This document shows positions 53,384 through 63,075 of a stretch of DNA of 64,000 nt, one piece after another (the first letter of the stretch is position 1; each line of letters opens with the position of its first letter). Both the position numbers and the translations under genes were made by a program. The DNA is from Pseudomonas tritici (GTDB lineage: Bacteria; Pseudomonadota; Gammaproteobacteria; Pseudomonadales; Pseudomonadaceae): the NCBI RefSeq assembly GCF_014268275.3, contig NZ_CP077084.1, forward strand, positions 3,658,001-3,722,000. Direction: 5' to 3'. The notes beneath the pieces were generated by a model. The model did not search any database and was not told where the DNA came from. It was given only the letters and a program-made list of their open reading frames with translations.

Positions 53384-55119
53384 TCGACCTGTGGCCGCAC
53401 TGGTTCCGCCCTTGGTCGCTGTTGCTCCTGCCATTGCTCGGCTGGTTGCTCTGGCACCTGTGGCATCGGCAAAAGCGCGCCGGGCGTTGGCAGATGATCC
53501 TGCCGCCGGCCTTCCACGCCGTGTTGCTCAGTGGTGGCAACGGGCGCGAAAGCAAATCGCCATGGGTGGTGCTCGGCATTGCCTGGCTCTTGGCCGTGCT
53601 CGCGCTGCTTGGGCCCAGTTGGCAAAGGGTTGAGCAGTCCAGCCAGAAACCCTCCGATCCTTTGGTGGTGCTGCTGGAGTTGACCCCGGAAATGCTTGCC
53701 ACCGACAGCCCGCCCAACCGCCTGGAACAGGCGCGGCGCAAGCTGTATGACCTATTGCAGGCACGCACCGATGCGCAGACGGCCATCGTCGTTTACGCCG
53801 GCAGCGCCCACACCCTGGTGCCGCTGTCAGACGACCTGGGCACCAGCCGCAACCTGCTCGAAGCCCTGCGCCCGTCAATCATGCCGGAGCCCGGACACCG
53901 CGCCGACCTGGCAGTCGAGAAAGCCCTGGGCCTGCTCAAACAAGGCGGCCTCGGCCAGGGTCGTCTGGTGCTGATTGGCTCTTCGCTGTCCAAACAGGAA
54001 CGCCAGGGCATTCGGCTGCTGCTGCAAAGTAGCCAGGCGCCGACCCTGTCGATCCTCGGTATCGGCAGCCGGGAAGGCACCCCGGTGACTCAGGAAAGTG
54101 GCGAGTTTCTCAAGGACGAACAAGGCGCGATCCTGGTGCCACGCCTGGACAGCCCGACGCTCAAGGCCTTCGCCAGCGAAATGGGCGGTCGCTACCGCGC
54201 CGCCCGCCTGGACGACAAGGACCTGCGCCAACTCGGTGTACTGGACCCGCCACACACCTTGCGCAACGACGGTCAACTGCTGCACCTCGACACCTGGGCA
54301 GACCAGGGTTACTGGCTGCTCCTGCCGCTGTTGCTGCTCGCTGCCTGCGCCGGTCGGCGTGGCTGGTTGTTCTGCCTGCCCCTGCTGCTGTTGAGCGCGC
54401 CGCAACCCAGCTATGCCTTCGGTTTGCAGGACCTGTGGCTGCGTCCCGACCAACAAGGCCAATACCTGCTGAAGAAGAAACGCCCCGCCGAAGCCGCCGA
54501 ACACTTCGAAGACCCGCAGTGGCAGGGCGTAGCGCTCTACGAAGCCGGCAACTATGCCGAGGCCATCAAGCGTTTCGCCGAGGGCAATGACGCCTACGCC
54601 CACTACAATCGGGGTAACGCCCTGGCCAAGTCCGGTGAGCTGGAGGCCGCCATCGACGCCTACGAACAGGCCCTTGAAGCACAACCCGACTTGCAACCGG
54701 CCCTGAAAAACAAAGCGCTGGTGGAAACCCTGATGCAGGAAAAAGAGCCGCCCGAACCCGATAAGCCAGCCGATAACGAGGATGACGAAACCACCCAACC
54801 CGGCCAAACTGCGCAACCGGGCGCGAGTGGGCAAAGCACCACGGGTGGCGAGCAGTCATCCCAAGGCCAGGGGGAAGCCGGCACCGGCGACACCCAGGCC
54901 GGTAATACGCCGCGCGCCCCAGGCAATGAAGTACCGGGCAGCGAACTGGGCGACGAACAAACCACCACCCCGCCGCTGCTTCCTGCCGACGCCAGCCTCG
55001 ACGGTGAACGTCGCCAGGCCCTGGAGCAATGGCTGCGGGAGATCCCGGACAACCCCGGCGAACTGCTGCGCCGCAAATTCTGGTACGAACAGCAACAACA
55101 TCAGGACAAGACTCGATGA
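53380..55119 (+). CDS. VWA-TPR fusion protein, BatB/BatC-like
   Basis: A 579-residue protein: N-terminal helices, a VWA-like domain, a third hydrophobic segment (about 308-340), TPR repeats (YEAGNYAEAIKRFAEGNDAY then AIDAYEQALEAQPDLQPALK) and a long low-complexity Pro/Gln/Gly-rich tail. The VWA metal motif is degenerate: LLELTPEML replaces DxSxS. This looks like a fusion of the BatB and BatC functions found separately elsewhere. The start at 53380 overlaps the preceding stop (ATGA). Confidence 0.88.
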   Translation: MIDLWPHWFRPWSLLLLPLLGWLLWHLWHRQKRAGRWQMILPPAFHAVLLSGGNGRESKSPWVVLGIAWLLAVLALLGPSWQRVEQSSQKPSDPLVVLLELTPEMLATDSPPNRLEQARRKLYDLLQARTDAQTAIVVYAGSAHTLVPLSDDLGTSRNLLEALRPSIMPEPGHRADLAVEKALGLLKQGGLGQGRLVLIGSSLSKQERQGIRLLLQSSQAPTLSILGIGSREGTPVTQESGEFLKDEQGAILVPRLDSPTLKAFASEMGGRYRAARLDDKDLRQLGVLDPPHTLRNDGQLLHLDTWADQGYWLLLPLLLLAACAGRRGWLFCLPLLLLSAPQPSYAFGLQDLWLRPDQQGQYLLKKKRPAEAAEHFEDPQWQGVALYEAGNYAEAIKRFAEGNDAYAHYNRGNALAKSGELEAAIDAYEQALEAQPDLQPALKNKALVETLMQEKEPPEPDKPADNEDDETTQPGQTAQPGASGQSTTGGEQSSQGQGEAGTGDTQAGNTPRAPGNEVPGSELGDEQTTTPPLLPADASLDGERRQALEQWLREIPDNPGELLRRKFWYEQQQHQDKTR

Positions 55120-56756
55120 GCCGCCGCACCACCCTACTGTTCCTGCTCGCACTCTCGGCAGGCCACGCCCAGGCGGCGAGCCTGACCGCCAGCGTCGACC
55201 GCAGCCGCCTCAATTCCGGGGAAACGGTGGAGCTCACGGTAGAGTCCAGCGATGTAACGCAGTTCGGCAAACCCGACCTGTCGCCGCTGGATGCGCAGTT
55301 CGAAGTCAGCGGTACGCGGCAGATCAACCAACTCACCACGCTGGGCGGCGATAACCACGCCACCACACGCTGGATCATCACGCTGCTGCCCAAGGAAAAC
55401 GGCACGGTGCTCATCCCGCCCCTGCAAGTAGGCGAGTACAAGACCCAGCCGATCAGCCTGCAAGTGGTAGAAACCGCCAGCCAGAACACAGCCGCCGAAC
55501 TGGCGCCGGTGTTTGTCGAGGCCAATCTTGACCAGACCAGTGTCTACGTCCAGGCCCAGGCGCTGTTGACCGTGCGCGTGTACCACTCGGTGTCGCTGTA
55601 TGACGACAGCAGCCTCACGCCGTTGCAGATTGCCGACGCACGTGTCGAGCAATTGGGCGAGTCACGCACCTACGAGAAGGTGATCAACAGCATTCGCCAC
55701 GGCGTGATCGAAACCCGCTACGCGATTTACCCGCAGCACAGCGGCACATTGGCGATTCCGGCGCAGACGTTCAGCGCGACGCTGGTGGAGTCGCGCCCGC
55801 CGCAGGAGAACACGCTGCAAGGTACCAAGCCCGGCAAGCTGATCCACGTCAGCTCGGCGGAGCTGCCGCTGGTGGTCAAGCCCAAGCCGGCGCTGTACCC
55901 CGCCGATACGCCCTGGCTACCGGCGCGCAGCCTGATCCTGAGCGAAAGCTGGAACCCGGAGCCTGAGCATGTGCAGGTCGGCGACTCCCTGACCCGCAGC
56001 CTCACGGTCAAGGCCGAAGGCCTGTCCAGCGCGCAACTGCCGGCGCTGCCCAGCACCGAGATCAACGGCCTGCGCCGCTACCCGGACCAACCGGTGCTCG
56101 GCAACCAGACCAGCGACCGCGGCCTGATCGGCAGCCGCGAAGACCGCGAAGCCCTGGTGCCCACCCGCGCAGGTGCACTGGAACTGCCCGCCGTTGAAGT
56201 GGTGTGGTGGAACACCCACGAAGATCACCTTGAGCGCACCAGTCTGCCGGCCCGCACCCTGCAAGTGGCGATCAACCCGAGCCTGGTGGTTGACGCGCCC
56301 GCCACGCCTACCGTCATCACCGCCCCCGACGACAACCACCTATGGCTGTGGCAACTCAGCACCCTGCTCCTCGCGTGCACCACCTTGCTCGGTTTTGGCC
56401 TGTGGTGGCGCGCGCGCCGGCAGCCCGCCGTACTGCGCGCCGCGCAAACCGGCCCGAGCCCGCGAACCCTGCTCGACGACCTCAAGCGCGCCACCCAGGC
56501 CAACGACCCCCAGGCCACCCGCCAAGCCCTCGACGCCTGGGCCCGGCAACAGCCGGAAACCCTGGCGGACATGGCCGCGCGGTTTGTACCGCTGTCGGAC
56601 GCGTTGGATGGGTTGAACGGCGCGCTCTACAGCGAGGGCGGCCATTATTGGCTGGGTGAAGACCTGTGGCGTGCGGTGAAGGCCATCCCGGTGGCTGAGC
56701 GTGAGCTGGATCCGGCCGCCGACACCACCAGCCTGCCGCCGTTGTATCCCAAGTAA
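55116..56756 (+). CDS. BatD-family protein
   Basis: A 546-residue protein with a signal peptide (MSRRTTLLFLLALSAGHAQA), several Ig-like beta domains (VELTVESSDVTQFGKPDLS and further repeats) and one membrane helix near 420-440 (LWLWQLSTLLLACTTLLGFG), then a cytoplasmic tail. This fits BatD (oxygen-tolerance family), a periplasmic-facing partner of the MoxR/VWA complex. It is the last gene of the operon; the next 410 bp hold a composite repeat. Confidence 0.9.
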   Translation: MSRRTTLLFLLALSAGHAQAASLTASVDRSRLNSGETVELTVESSDVTQFGKPDLSPLDAQFEVSGTRQINQLTTLGGDNHATTRWIITLLPKENGTVLIPPLQVGEYKTQPISLQVVETASQNTAAELAPVFVEANLDQTSVYVQAQALLTVRVYHSVSLYDDSSLTPLQIADARVEQLGESRTYEKVINSIRHGVIETRYAIYPQHSGTLAIPAQTFSATLVESRPPQENTLQGTKPGKLIHVSSAELPLVVKPKPALYPADTPWLPARSLILSESWNPEPEHVQVGDSLTRSLTVKAEGLSSAQLPALPSTEINGLRRYPDQPVLGNQTSDRGLIGSREDREALVPTRAGALELPAVEVVWWNTHEDHLERTSLPARTLQVAINPSLVVDAPATPTVITAPDDNHLWLWQLSTLLLACTTLLGFGLWWRARRQPAVLRAAQTGPSPRTLLDDLKRATQANDPQATRQALDAWARQQPETLADMAARFVPLSDALDGLNGALYSEGGHYWLGEDLWRAVKAIPVAERELDPAADTTSLPPLYPK

Positions 56757-57166
56757 CGGCAACATCCCTGACGCCACACAAATCAAAATGTGGGAGCGGG
56801 CTTGCCTGCGATGGCCAAAGGTATCTACACATTTTCACTGTGATAGTGCGTAGCAGCTGTCGAGCCCCAGCGAGGCTGCGTTTGCGGCCTGTCTGACACA
56901 CCGCTGACGCAGCCTCGCAGGGGCTCGACAGCTGCTACGCCTGGGGGGGGGGAATAAAGATATGTAGATACTTATGCTGCGATGGCGGTGGATCAGTCAG
57001 CTCATTTTTGACTGACACACCGCCATCGCAGGCAAGCCAGCTCCCACAGTTGATCTCCTTCGCCCGCAGGCACCGGGTTCGCATTACAGGTAAACTCCCT
57101 TCCTTTTCACCGCCCTTCTCTGTTCATGGCGGCTATTCACTTTTCTGTTTATTCACGGAGTTCGCC
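56757..57166. other. Gap between Bat operon and sbcD
   Basis: 410 bp. Most is the composite element at 56790-57048. The rest, 57049-57166, is the sbcD promoter region. No gene seen. Confidence 0.6.
56790..57048. repeat. Composite palindromic element, copy 2
   Basis: The same architecture as copy 1: outer REP cores, a 93-bp unit with 34-bp arms (56848-56881, 56907-56940; one mismatch) around a 25-nt core, then GTAGATAC and a second inverted repeat TGCGATGGCGGTG / CACCGCCATCGCA. The 25-nt core is the reverse complement of copy 1's core apart from one base, so the units are in opposite orientation. A run of ten G (56943-56952) follows the right arm. Confidence 0.88.
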
Positions 57167-58408
57167 TTGCGTCTGTTCCACACTTCCGACTGGCACCTTG
57201 GCCAAAACCTCCACGGCCAGGAACGCGACTTCGAACACGCCTGTTTCCTCGAGTGGCTGCTGGGCCAACTCAACGCCCAGCGCCCGGATGTGCTGCTCAT
57301 CGCCGGCGATATCTTCGACACGGTCAACCCGCCGCTCAAGGCCCAGGAACGGTTGTATGACTTCATCATCAGCGCCCACGAGCAAAACCCCAAGCTGACC
57401 ATCGTGATGATCGCCGGCAACCACGACTCCGGCTCGCGCATCGAACTGCCCGCACCACTGATGCGTCGCCTGCGCACCCATGCGCTCGGTCGCGTGCTGT
57501 GGCTGGATGACGGCGAACTCGACGCCGAACGCCTGCTGATCCCACTGCCGGATGCCAAGGGCAAGATTGCCGGCTGGTGCCTGGCCTTGCCATTCCTGCG
57601 CCCGGCGGAAGTCACCGGTGCACACCTGGGTGACGACTACCTGCGCGGTATCGGCCAAGTGCATGAATGGCTGATCGCCGCCGCCAACGCCAAGCGTAAA
57701 AAAGGCCAGGCGCTGATTGCCATCAGCCATGCGCACATGGCCGGAGGTTCGGTGTCGGAAGACTCCGAGCGCAGCCTGATCATCGGCAATGCCGAGGCGC
57801 TGCCGGCCAGCCTGTTCGATAAAAGTGTCGGCTATGTCGCCCTCGGCCATTTGCACAAGCCGCAAAAGGTCAATGGCGAAGAGCGGATTCGCTATAGCGG
57901 CTCGCCGATTCCGTTGTCATTTTCCGAAATCGGCTACAAACACCAGATCCTCGACGTGACGTTCCAGGGCCAATGCCTAGTGAGTGTCGAACCACTGCTG
58001 ATCCCGCGTTCGGTTGACCTGCAACGCCTGGAGGCTGCGCCGCTGGCGGATATCCTCAAGGCCCTGGCCGAGTTGCCGGACGTCGACCTGCTCGCTGAAA
58101 CCCAGCGCCATCCCTGGCTGGAAGTGCGCGTGCGCCTGGACGAGCCGCAACCCGACCTGCGCCAGCAAATCGAAACCGCCCTGCAAGGCAAAGCCGTGCG
58201 CCTGGTGCGCATCGCCGCCGAGTACGCCGGTAAGCGCGGCAGCGACAACACGGACGAAGACCGCCTGATCGAACTCGACCAGCTCACGCCCCAGGAATTG
58301 TTCAGCCGCGCCTGGCAGGACAGTTACGGCAGTGAAGTGGATGAACAGACCTTGAAGGATTTCGCTGTGCTGCTCCAGGAAGTGCAACAGGAGGAGCAAC
58401 AGCCATGA
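57167..58408 (+). CDS. sbcD: Exonuclease SbcCD subunit D
   Basis: A 413-residue Mre11-type nuclease that, with SbcC, cleaves DNA hairpins and protein-blocked ends. Phosphoesterase motifs are complete: HTSDWHLGQ, LIAGDIFDTV, IAGNHDSG, ISHAHMAGG and ALGHLHKPQ. The TTG at 57167 gives the family N-terminus LRLFHTSDWH and has GGAG 6 bp upstream, so it is preferred over an upstream start at 57008 that runs through the repeat. The last 4 bp overlap sbcC. Confidence 0.93.
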   Translation: MRLFHTSDWHLGQNLHGQERDFEHACFLEWLLGQLNAQRPDVLLIAGDIFDTVNPPLKAQERLYDFIISAHEQNPKLTIVMIAGNHDSGSRIELPAPLMRRLRTHALGRVLWLDDGELDAERLLIPLPDAKGKIAGWCLALPFLRPAEVTGAHLGDDYLRGIGQVHEWLIAAANAKRKKGQALIAISHAHMAGGSVSEDSERSLIIGNAEALPASLFDKSVGYVALGHLHKPQKVNGEERIRYSGSPIPLSFSEIGYKHQILDVTFQGQCLVSVEPLLIPRSVDLQRLEAAPLADILKALAELPDVDLLAETQRHPWLEVRVRLDEPQPDLRQQIETALQGKAVRLVRIAAEYAGKRGSDNTDEDRLIELDQLTPQELFSRAWQDSYGSEVDEQTLKDFAVLLQEVQQEEQQP

Positions 58409-61400
58409 AGATCCTCGCCATCCGCCTGAAAAACCTCGCCTCCCTGGCTGGCCCGTTCGAGATCGACTTCACCGCAGAGCCGCTGGCCAGCGCGGGTTTG
58501 TTCGCGATTACCGGGCCGACCGGCGCCGGTAAAAGCACCCTGCTGGATGCGTTGTGCCTGGCGCTGTTCGGCGCTGTGCCGCGCCTGGGCGATACCGGCC
58601 AGGCGAAGATGCCGGATGCCGACAGCGATATTTCCATTGGCGACCCGCGCACCTTGATTCGTCGCGGCACCGGGGGTGGTTATGCCGAAGTGGATTTTGT
58701 CGGCGTCAGCGGCCGTCGCTACCGTGCGCGCTGGGAAGCCAACCGCGCCCGCGACAAGGCCAGCGGCAAGTTGCAGAACAGCCGCCAGAGCCTGATCGAC
58801 CTGGACAGCGACCAACTGCTGGCCAGCCAGAAAACCGAATACAAGACCCAGTTGGAACTGGCCCTGGGCCTGAACTTCGAGCAGTTCACCCGCGCCGTAT
58901 TGCTGGCGCAAAGCGAGTTCAGTGCCTTCCTCAAGGCCAACGATAACGAGCGCAGCGAACTGCTCGAAAAGCTCACCGACACGGCCCTCTACACCCAGCT
59001 TGGCCGACGCGCCTTCGACAAGGCCAAAGACGCCAGGGACGCGCACAAGCAGTTGCAGGACCAAGCCACCGGCGTGGTGCCCCTGGCCCCTGAAGTACGT
59101 GCCGAACTGGATCAGCAATTCGACGCCGCAAACGCCCAGCTCAAGAACCAACAGGCCCAACTCAAGCAGTTGGAGCTGCAACACACCTGGCTCAAGGAAC
59201 TGCGCGAATGGCAGGAGCGCCAGCTCGCCGCCACCGAACAGCTGCAATGGGCACAGGCTGATTGGGATGCCCAGGGCCCGCAACGCCAGGACCTGAGTCG
59301 CCTGGAGCAATTGGCGCCGCAACGTCATCAGTTCGCCCGCCAAGCCGAACTCAACAGCGTGCTTGCCCCGTTGGCCGTGCAGATTCAGTTGCATATCGAA
59401 CAACAGGGCCAACTTCATAGTCGCCAGACGCAGGCCGAGCAACAGCAAGCCACCGCGCAAACCGCGTTGGCCGAGGCGCTGAAAAACCAGGCCGATGCCG
59501 TGCCTTTGCTGCGCCAAGCGTTTGAAGAGCAGAGCACCCTCGCCCACTTGACCAAAGCGCTGGCCAAGCGCGCCGAGGACAAACAGCAGCACGAACACGC
59601 CTGCACCGAAGGCCAGGCCCGGCTTAACGGTCTGCTGGAAAAGCAAAGACAAGTCGCCGAACGCCTCCAACGCCTGGCCACCGAACTTGATCGCAGCGCC
59701 GCCCTCGCCCCCTTGAGCGACGCCTGGACCGCCTACCGCGATCGCTTGCAACAGCTGATGTTGATAGGCAATCGCCTGAACAAAGGCCAGGCCGAACTGC
59801 CGCAATTGGAACAACGCGCGGCCCGCGCAGCCGAACAGTTCACCGGACAACGCGAGGCTCTGGACCTGCTGTATCAGGAGGCCGGTGCCGAGCCGCATGC
59901 CGTGGCCGAGCAAATCCAGTTGCTGGCCAGCCTGCTGCAAGACAATCGCAAACAGCAACGCGCCTTTGAAGACCTGACGCGCCTGTGGGACAGCCAGCAG
60001 CAGCTGGACCAGCAGGCCAACGTACTGACGCAGAAGCTTGCCGACGCCCAACAGCAACGCGAGCAACTGAACCAGACCGGCCTGCAAACCAAGGCGGAGC
60101 TGACCGTTGCCGAACAAACCCTGACGGTGACCAAGCAACTGCTTGAGCGCCAGCGCCTGGCCCGCAGTGCCAGTGTCGAAGAATTGCGCGAGCAGTTGCA
60201 GGACGACCAGCCCTGCCCGGTGTGCGGCAGCCACGAACACCCGTACCACCAGCCCGAAGCGCTGCTGCAGAGCCTAGGTCGCCATGACGAAAACGAGGAA
60301 GCCACGGCGCAGAAAGCCGTCGACACCCTCAAGGAAAAGCTCACCGAGCTGCGCGGCGAAGTCGGCGGTTTGATCGCCCAGCAAAAGGAATACCTGCAAC
60401 AGCAGGAGCAACTGGCGACGCAACAACAAGCACTCAAGCCCAGCCTGGATGCGCACCCACTGTCGGCCGCGCTGTTCAACCAGGATGAGGCCAAACGCAG
60501 CGCCTGGCTTGATCAACAGTTGAGTCAACTGACCCAGAGCATCGCCCAGGACGAACAACGCCAAGGTGCCCTGCTCAACCTGCAACAAAACGCCGGGCGT
60601 CTGCAGCAACAACTGCAAGCCGCCCAGGAAGCGAGCCAGCAGGCCCGTCAATTGCTGGTGGATCAGCAACGCGAGCTGGCCAGCGACCGCGAACGTCTTG
60701 AGCAGGAACTGAATGCCTTCGCCAGCCTGTTGCCCGCCGACACCCTGGACGGTTTGCGTGCCGAGCCGGCCGCAACCTTCATGCAGCTGGACCAACAGGT
60801 CAGCCAGCGCCTTGAACAGCTCGGCCATCAACGTGATGAGCTGGCCGAGCAACAAGAACGCCAACAAGCGATCGAGAAAGAACAGACGCATCAGCAGCAC
60901 CGCCAGCAGCAACTCGATGCGCTGAATCAGCAGGTCAACGAGTTGGCCGCCCAGCAACAAGCAGCTCAGGAAAAACTCGGCGCGTTGCTTGGCGAGCACG
61001 GCAGTGCCGAACACTGGCAACAGCAGTTGGATCAGGCCGTGACCCAATCACGCCAGAGTGAAACCGACGCCAACAAGCAGTTGCAAGAGATCCACAACGC
61101 ATTGATCCAGTTGGCCGCCGATCTCAAGGCCCAGCAGGAGCGCCAGCAAGCCTTACAGGCCGAACAGCAATCGCTGGACACACGCCTCGGCGAGTGGCGA
61201 GCCCGGCACCCGGAGCTCGATAACGATGGCCTCAACCGCTTGCTGGCCTACGATGACGCCCAGGTCAGCCAATTGCGCCAGCAGTTGCAGCACAGCGAAA
61301 AAGCCGTTGAACAAGCCAAGGTCCTGCTGCAAGAACGCGAGCAACGCCTGGCCGAGCACCAAGCCCTGCACAACGGCAACCTTGAAGCCGAAGCACTGGA

Positions 61401-62043
61401 CAGCGCGTTGGCTACGCTCAACCAACAGTTGGCTGAGGGAGAAAAAACCTGCGCCGAATTGCGCGCGCGCCAGTCCGAAGACCAGCGCCGCCAGGATGCC
61501 AATCAGGCCTTCGCCGAACAGATCGCCAAGGCCTATGACGAATGGCAACGCTGGGCACGCCTGAATGCGTTGATCGGCTCAGCCACCGGCGACACCTTCC
61601 GCAAGATCGCCCAGGCCTACAACCTCGACCTGCTGGTGCACCACGCCAACGTGCAACTGCGCCAATTGGTGCGCCGCTACCGCCTCAAGCGCGGCGGCAG
61701 CATGCTGGGCCTGTTGGTCATGGACACGGAAATGGGCGATGAACTGCGCTCGGTGCATTCGTTGTCCGGTGGTGAAACCTTCCTGGTGTCGCTGGCGCTA
61801 GCGCTGGGCCTGGCGTCGATGGCCTCCAGCACGTTGAAGATCGAGTCGCTGTTTATCGACGAAGGCTTCGGCAGCCTGGACCCCGAGTCGCTGCAGTTGG
61901 CGATGGACGCACTGGACGGTTTGCAGGCCCAGGGCCGCAAAGTGGCGGTGATCTCCCACGTGCAGGAAATGCACGAGCGCATTCCGGTGCAGATCCAGGT
62001 CAAGCGCCAGGGCAATGGGTTGAGCACCCTGGAGGTCAAGTGA
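58405..62043 (+). CDS. sbcC: Exonuclease SbcCD subunit C
   Basis: A 1212-residue SMC-like ATPase (Rad50 type). Walker A is GPTGAGKSTLLD near residue 38; long Gln-rich coiled coils flank a zinc hook CPVC at 604-607; the C-terminal part has the signature LSGGETFLVSLALALG and Walker B ESLFIDEGFGSLD. It drives and tethers SbcD at DNA ends. It overlaps sbcD by 4 bp and the GST gene by 4 bp, so all three are coupled. Confidence 0.95.
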   Translation: MKILAIRLKNLASLAGPFEIDFTAEPLASAGLFAITGPTGAGKSTLLDALCLALFGAVPRLGDTGQAKMPDADSDISIGDPRTLIRRGTGGGYAEVDFVGVSGRRYRARWEANRARDKASGKLQNSRQSLIDLDSDQLLASQKTEYKTQLELALGLNFEQFTRAVLLAQSEFSAFLKANDNERSELLEKLTDTALYTQLGRRAFDKAKDARDAHKQLQDQATGVVPLAPEVRAELDQQFDAANAQLKNQQAQLKQLELQHTWLKELREWQERQLAATEQLQWAQADWDAQGPQRQDLSRLEQLAPQRHQFARQAELNSVLAPLAVQIQLHIEQQGQLHSRQTQAEQQQATAQTALAEALKNQADAVPLLRQAFEEQSTLAHLTKALAKRAEDKQQHEHACTEGQARLNGLLEKQRQVAERLQRLATELDRSAALAPLSDAWTAYRDRLQQLMLIGNRLNKGQAELPQLEQRAARAAEQFTGQREALDLLYQEAGAEPHAVAEQIQLLASLLQDNRKQQRAFEDLTRLWDSQQQLDQQANVLTQKLADAQQQREQLNQTGLQTKAELTVAEQTLTVTKQLLERQRLARSASVEELREQLQDDQPCPVCGSHEHPYHQPEALLQSLGRHDENEEATAQKAVDTLKEKLTELRGEVGGLIAQQKEYLQQQEQLATQQQALKPSLDAHPLSAALFNQDEAKRSAWLDQQLSQLTQSIAQDEQRQGALLNLQQNAGRLQQQLQAAQEASQQARQLLVDQQRELASDRERLEQELNAFASLLPADTLDGLRAEPAATFMQLDQQVSQRLEQLGHQRDELAEQQERQQAIEKEQTHQQHRQQQLDALNQQVNELAAQQQAAQEKLGALLGEHGSAEHWQQQLDQAVTQSRQSETDANKQLQEIHNALIQLAADLKAQQERQQALQAEQQSLDTRLGEWRARHPELDNDGLNRLLAYDDAQVSQLRQQLQHSEKAVEQAKVLLQEREQRLAEHQALHNGNLEAEALDSALATLNQQLAEGEKTCAELRARQSEDQRRQDANQAFAEQIAKAYDEWQRWARLNALIGSATGDTFRKIAQAYNLDLLVHHANVQLRQLVRRYRLKRGGSMLGLLVMDTEMGDELRSVHSLSGGETFLVSLALALGLASMASSTLKIESLFIDEGFGSLDPESLQLAMDALDGLQAQGRKVAVISHVQEMHERIPVQIQVKRQGNGLSTLEVK

Positions 62044-62633
62044 GCGAGGCGCTGCTGTATTCGTTTCGACGCTGCCCGTATGCGATGCGTGCGCGCCTGG
62101 CGTTGCGCTATTGCGGCGTGCCCGTGCGCATTATCGAAGTGAGCCTCAAGGCCAAGCCGGCCGAGATGCTGGCGCTGTCACCCAAAGGCACGGTGCCGGT
62201 GTTGAGTGTGAATGGCGTGGTGATCGATGAAAGCCTGGCGATCATGCAGTGGGCGCTGGCGCAGCACGACCCGGATGATTGGCTGCTGCAGGGTGACCCG
62301 GCGGTATTGGCGTTGATTGCCGAGAACGATGTGGGCTTCAAGTATCACTTGAATCGATACAAGTATGCCGAACGCTACCCGGAACAACCGATGGAACATT
62401 ATCGGGCCGAGGGCGAGGTGTTCTTGCGCACACTTGAGGGATTATTGGCGAATCGCGAGTACTTATTCGCCGATCACCCAAGCCTGGCAGACATGGCCCT
62501 GGCGCCGTTTGTGCGTCAGTTCGCCCATGTGGATCGGGAATGGTTTGCCGGTGCACCGTATCCCCGGTTACAGCAGTGGCTGGAACGCTTCCTGCAATCG
62601 CCGCTGTTCATTGCCGTAATGGCAAAGACCTGA
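62040..62633 (+). CDS. Glutathione S-transferase family protein
   Basis: A 197-residue GST. The N-terminal thioredoxin-like domain has FRRCPYAMRARLAL (active-site region), SPKGTVPVL and the glutathione-contacting DESLAIMQW; the C-terminal helical domain has HPSLADMALAPFVRQ. It may conjugate or reduce electrophiles in the cytoplasm. The GTG start at 62040 overlaps the sbcC stop (GTGA), consistent with coupling. A functional link with SbcCD is not evident. Confidence 0.88.
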   Translation: MSEALLYSFRRCPYAMRARLALRYCGVPVRIIEVSLKAKPAEMLALSPKGTVPVLSVNGVVIDESLAIMQWALAQHDPDDWLLQGDPAVLALIAENDVGFKYHLNRYKYAERYPEQPMEHYRAEGEVFLRTLEGLLANREYLFADHPSLADMALAPFVRQFAHVDREWFAGAPYPRLQQWLERFLQSPLFIAVMAKT

Positions 62634-62647
62634 CCCGACAGGGCTCT

Positions 62648-62779
62648 GTAGTGAGCGGGCTTGCCCCGCGCTGGGCTGCGAAGCGGCCCCATCGAAAACG
62701 CCGCACGGTGTCAGGTATTCCTCGGCGCCTGGTTTTGGGGCTGCTTCGCAGCCCAGCGCGGGGCAAGCCCGCTCACTAC
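62648..62779. repeat. REPIN of the GTAGTGAGCGGGCTTGCCCC type
   Basis: Arms 62648-62690 and 62737-62779 are 43 bp and differ by a single base; a 46-nt loop separates them. The outer core GTAGTGAGCGGGCTTGCCCC differs from the TGTGGGAGC cores elsewhere in the window, so this is a second REP family. Confidence 0.88.
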
Positions 62780-62790
62780 TGGGATTCGGT

Positions 62791-62916
62791 TTAGCCTTCA
62801 ACCAGGTTAAGTAATCGCTCACGGGCAATCTCCGGCTCACCGTCCACCCCTTGTACGGAGGACAGGATGGGGGCGGAGTAGAGAACCAGGATGAGTGCGG
62901 CGAGTCGGAGTGCCAT
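62791..62916 (-). CDS. Small secreted protein (41 residues)
   Basis: An ATG-initiated lower-strand frame encoding MALRLAALILVLYSAPILSS followed by 21 mostly acidic residues (VQGVDGEPEIARERLLNLVEG). The first part is a good signal peptide. GGAAT lies before the ATG. No family recognised. It starts 12 bp beyond the REPIN end on the 3' side. Confidence 0.5.
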   Translation of the reverse strand: MALRLAALILVLYSAPILSSVQGVDGEPEIARERLLNLVEG

Positions 62917-63012
62917 GCTGTCGATTCCAGGAATAAATGCGTCAATATTTGAGCGTCAAATTTAAACACATGGCAATGTGATATCAATCATTTTTATTCT
63001 GCAGATGCACAA

Positions 63013-63060
63013 ACGCCAAACCACTCGAACGAGCCAGGCTTCGTTCCAGTGGTTTGGCGT
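63013..63060. terminator. Long hairpin downstream of the 59-residue secreted-protein gene
   Basis: A 13-bp perfect stem (63013-63025 with 63048-63060) extended by GAACGA / TCGTTC inside. It follows the stop of the gene at 63076-63255 (lower strand). No clean T-run follows, so it is either a weak terminator or a 3' stabiliser. Confidence 0.5.
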
Positions 63061-63075
63061 CTGCTTTTGTGCAGG

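Noticed and set aside
58324..60249. 641-codon open frame opposite sbcC
   Set aside because: Leu/Gln-rich shadow of the coiled-coil codons of sbcC.
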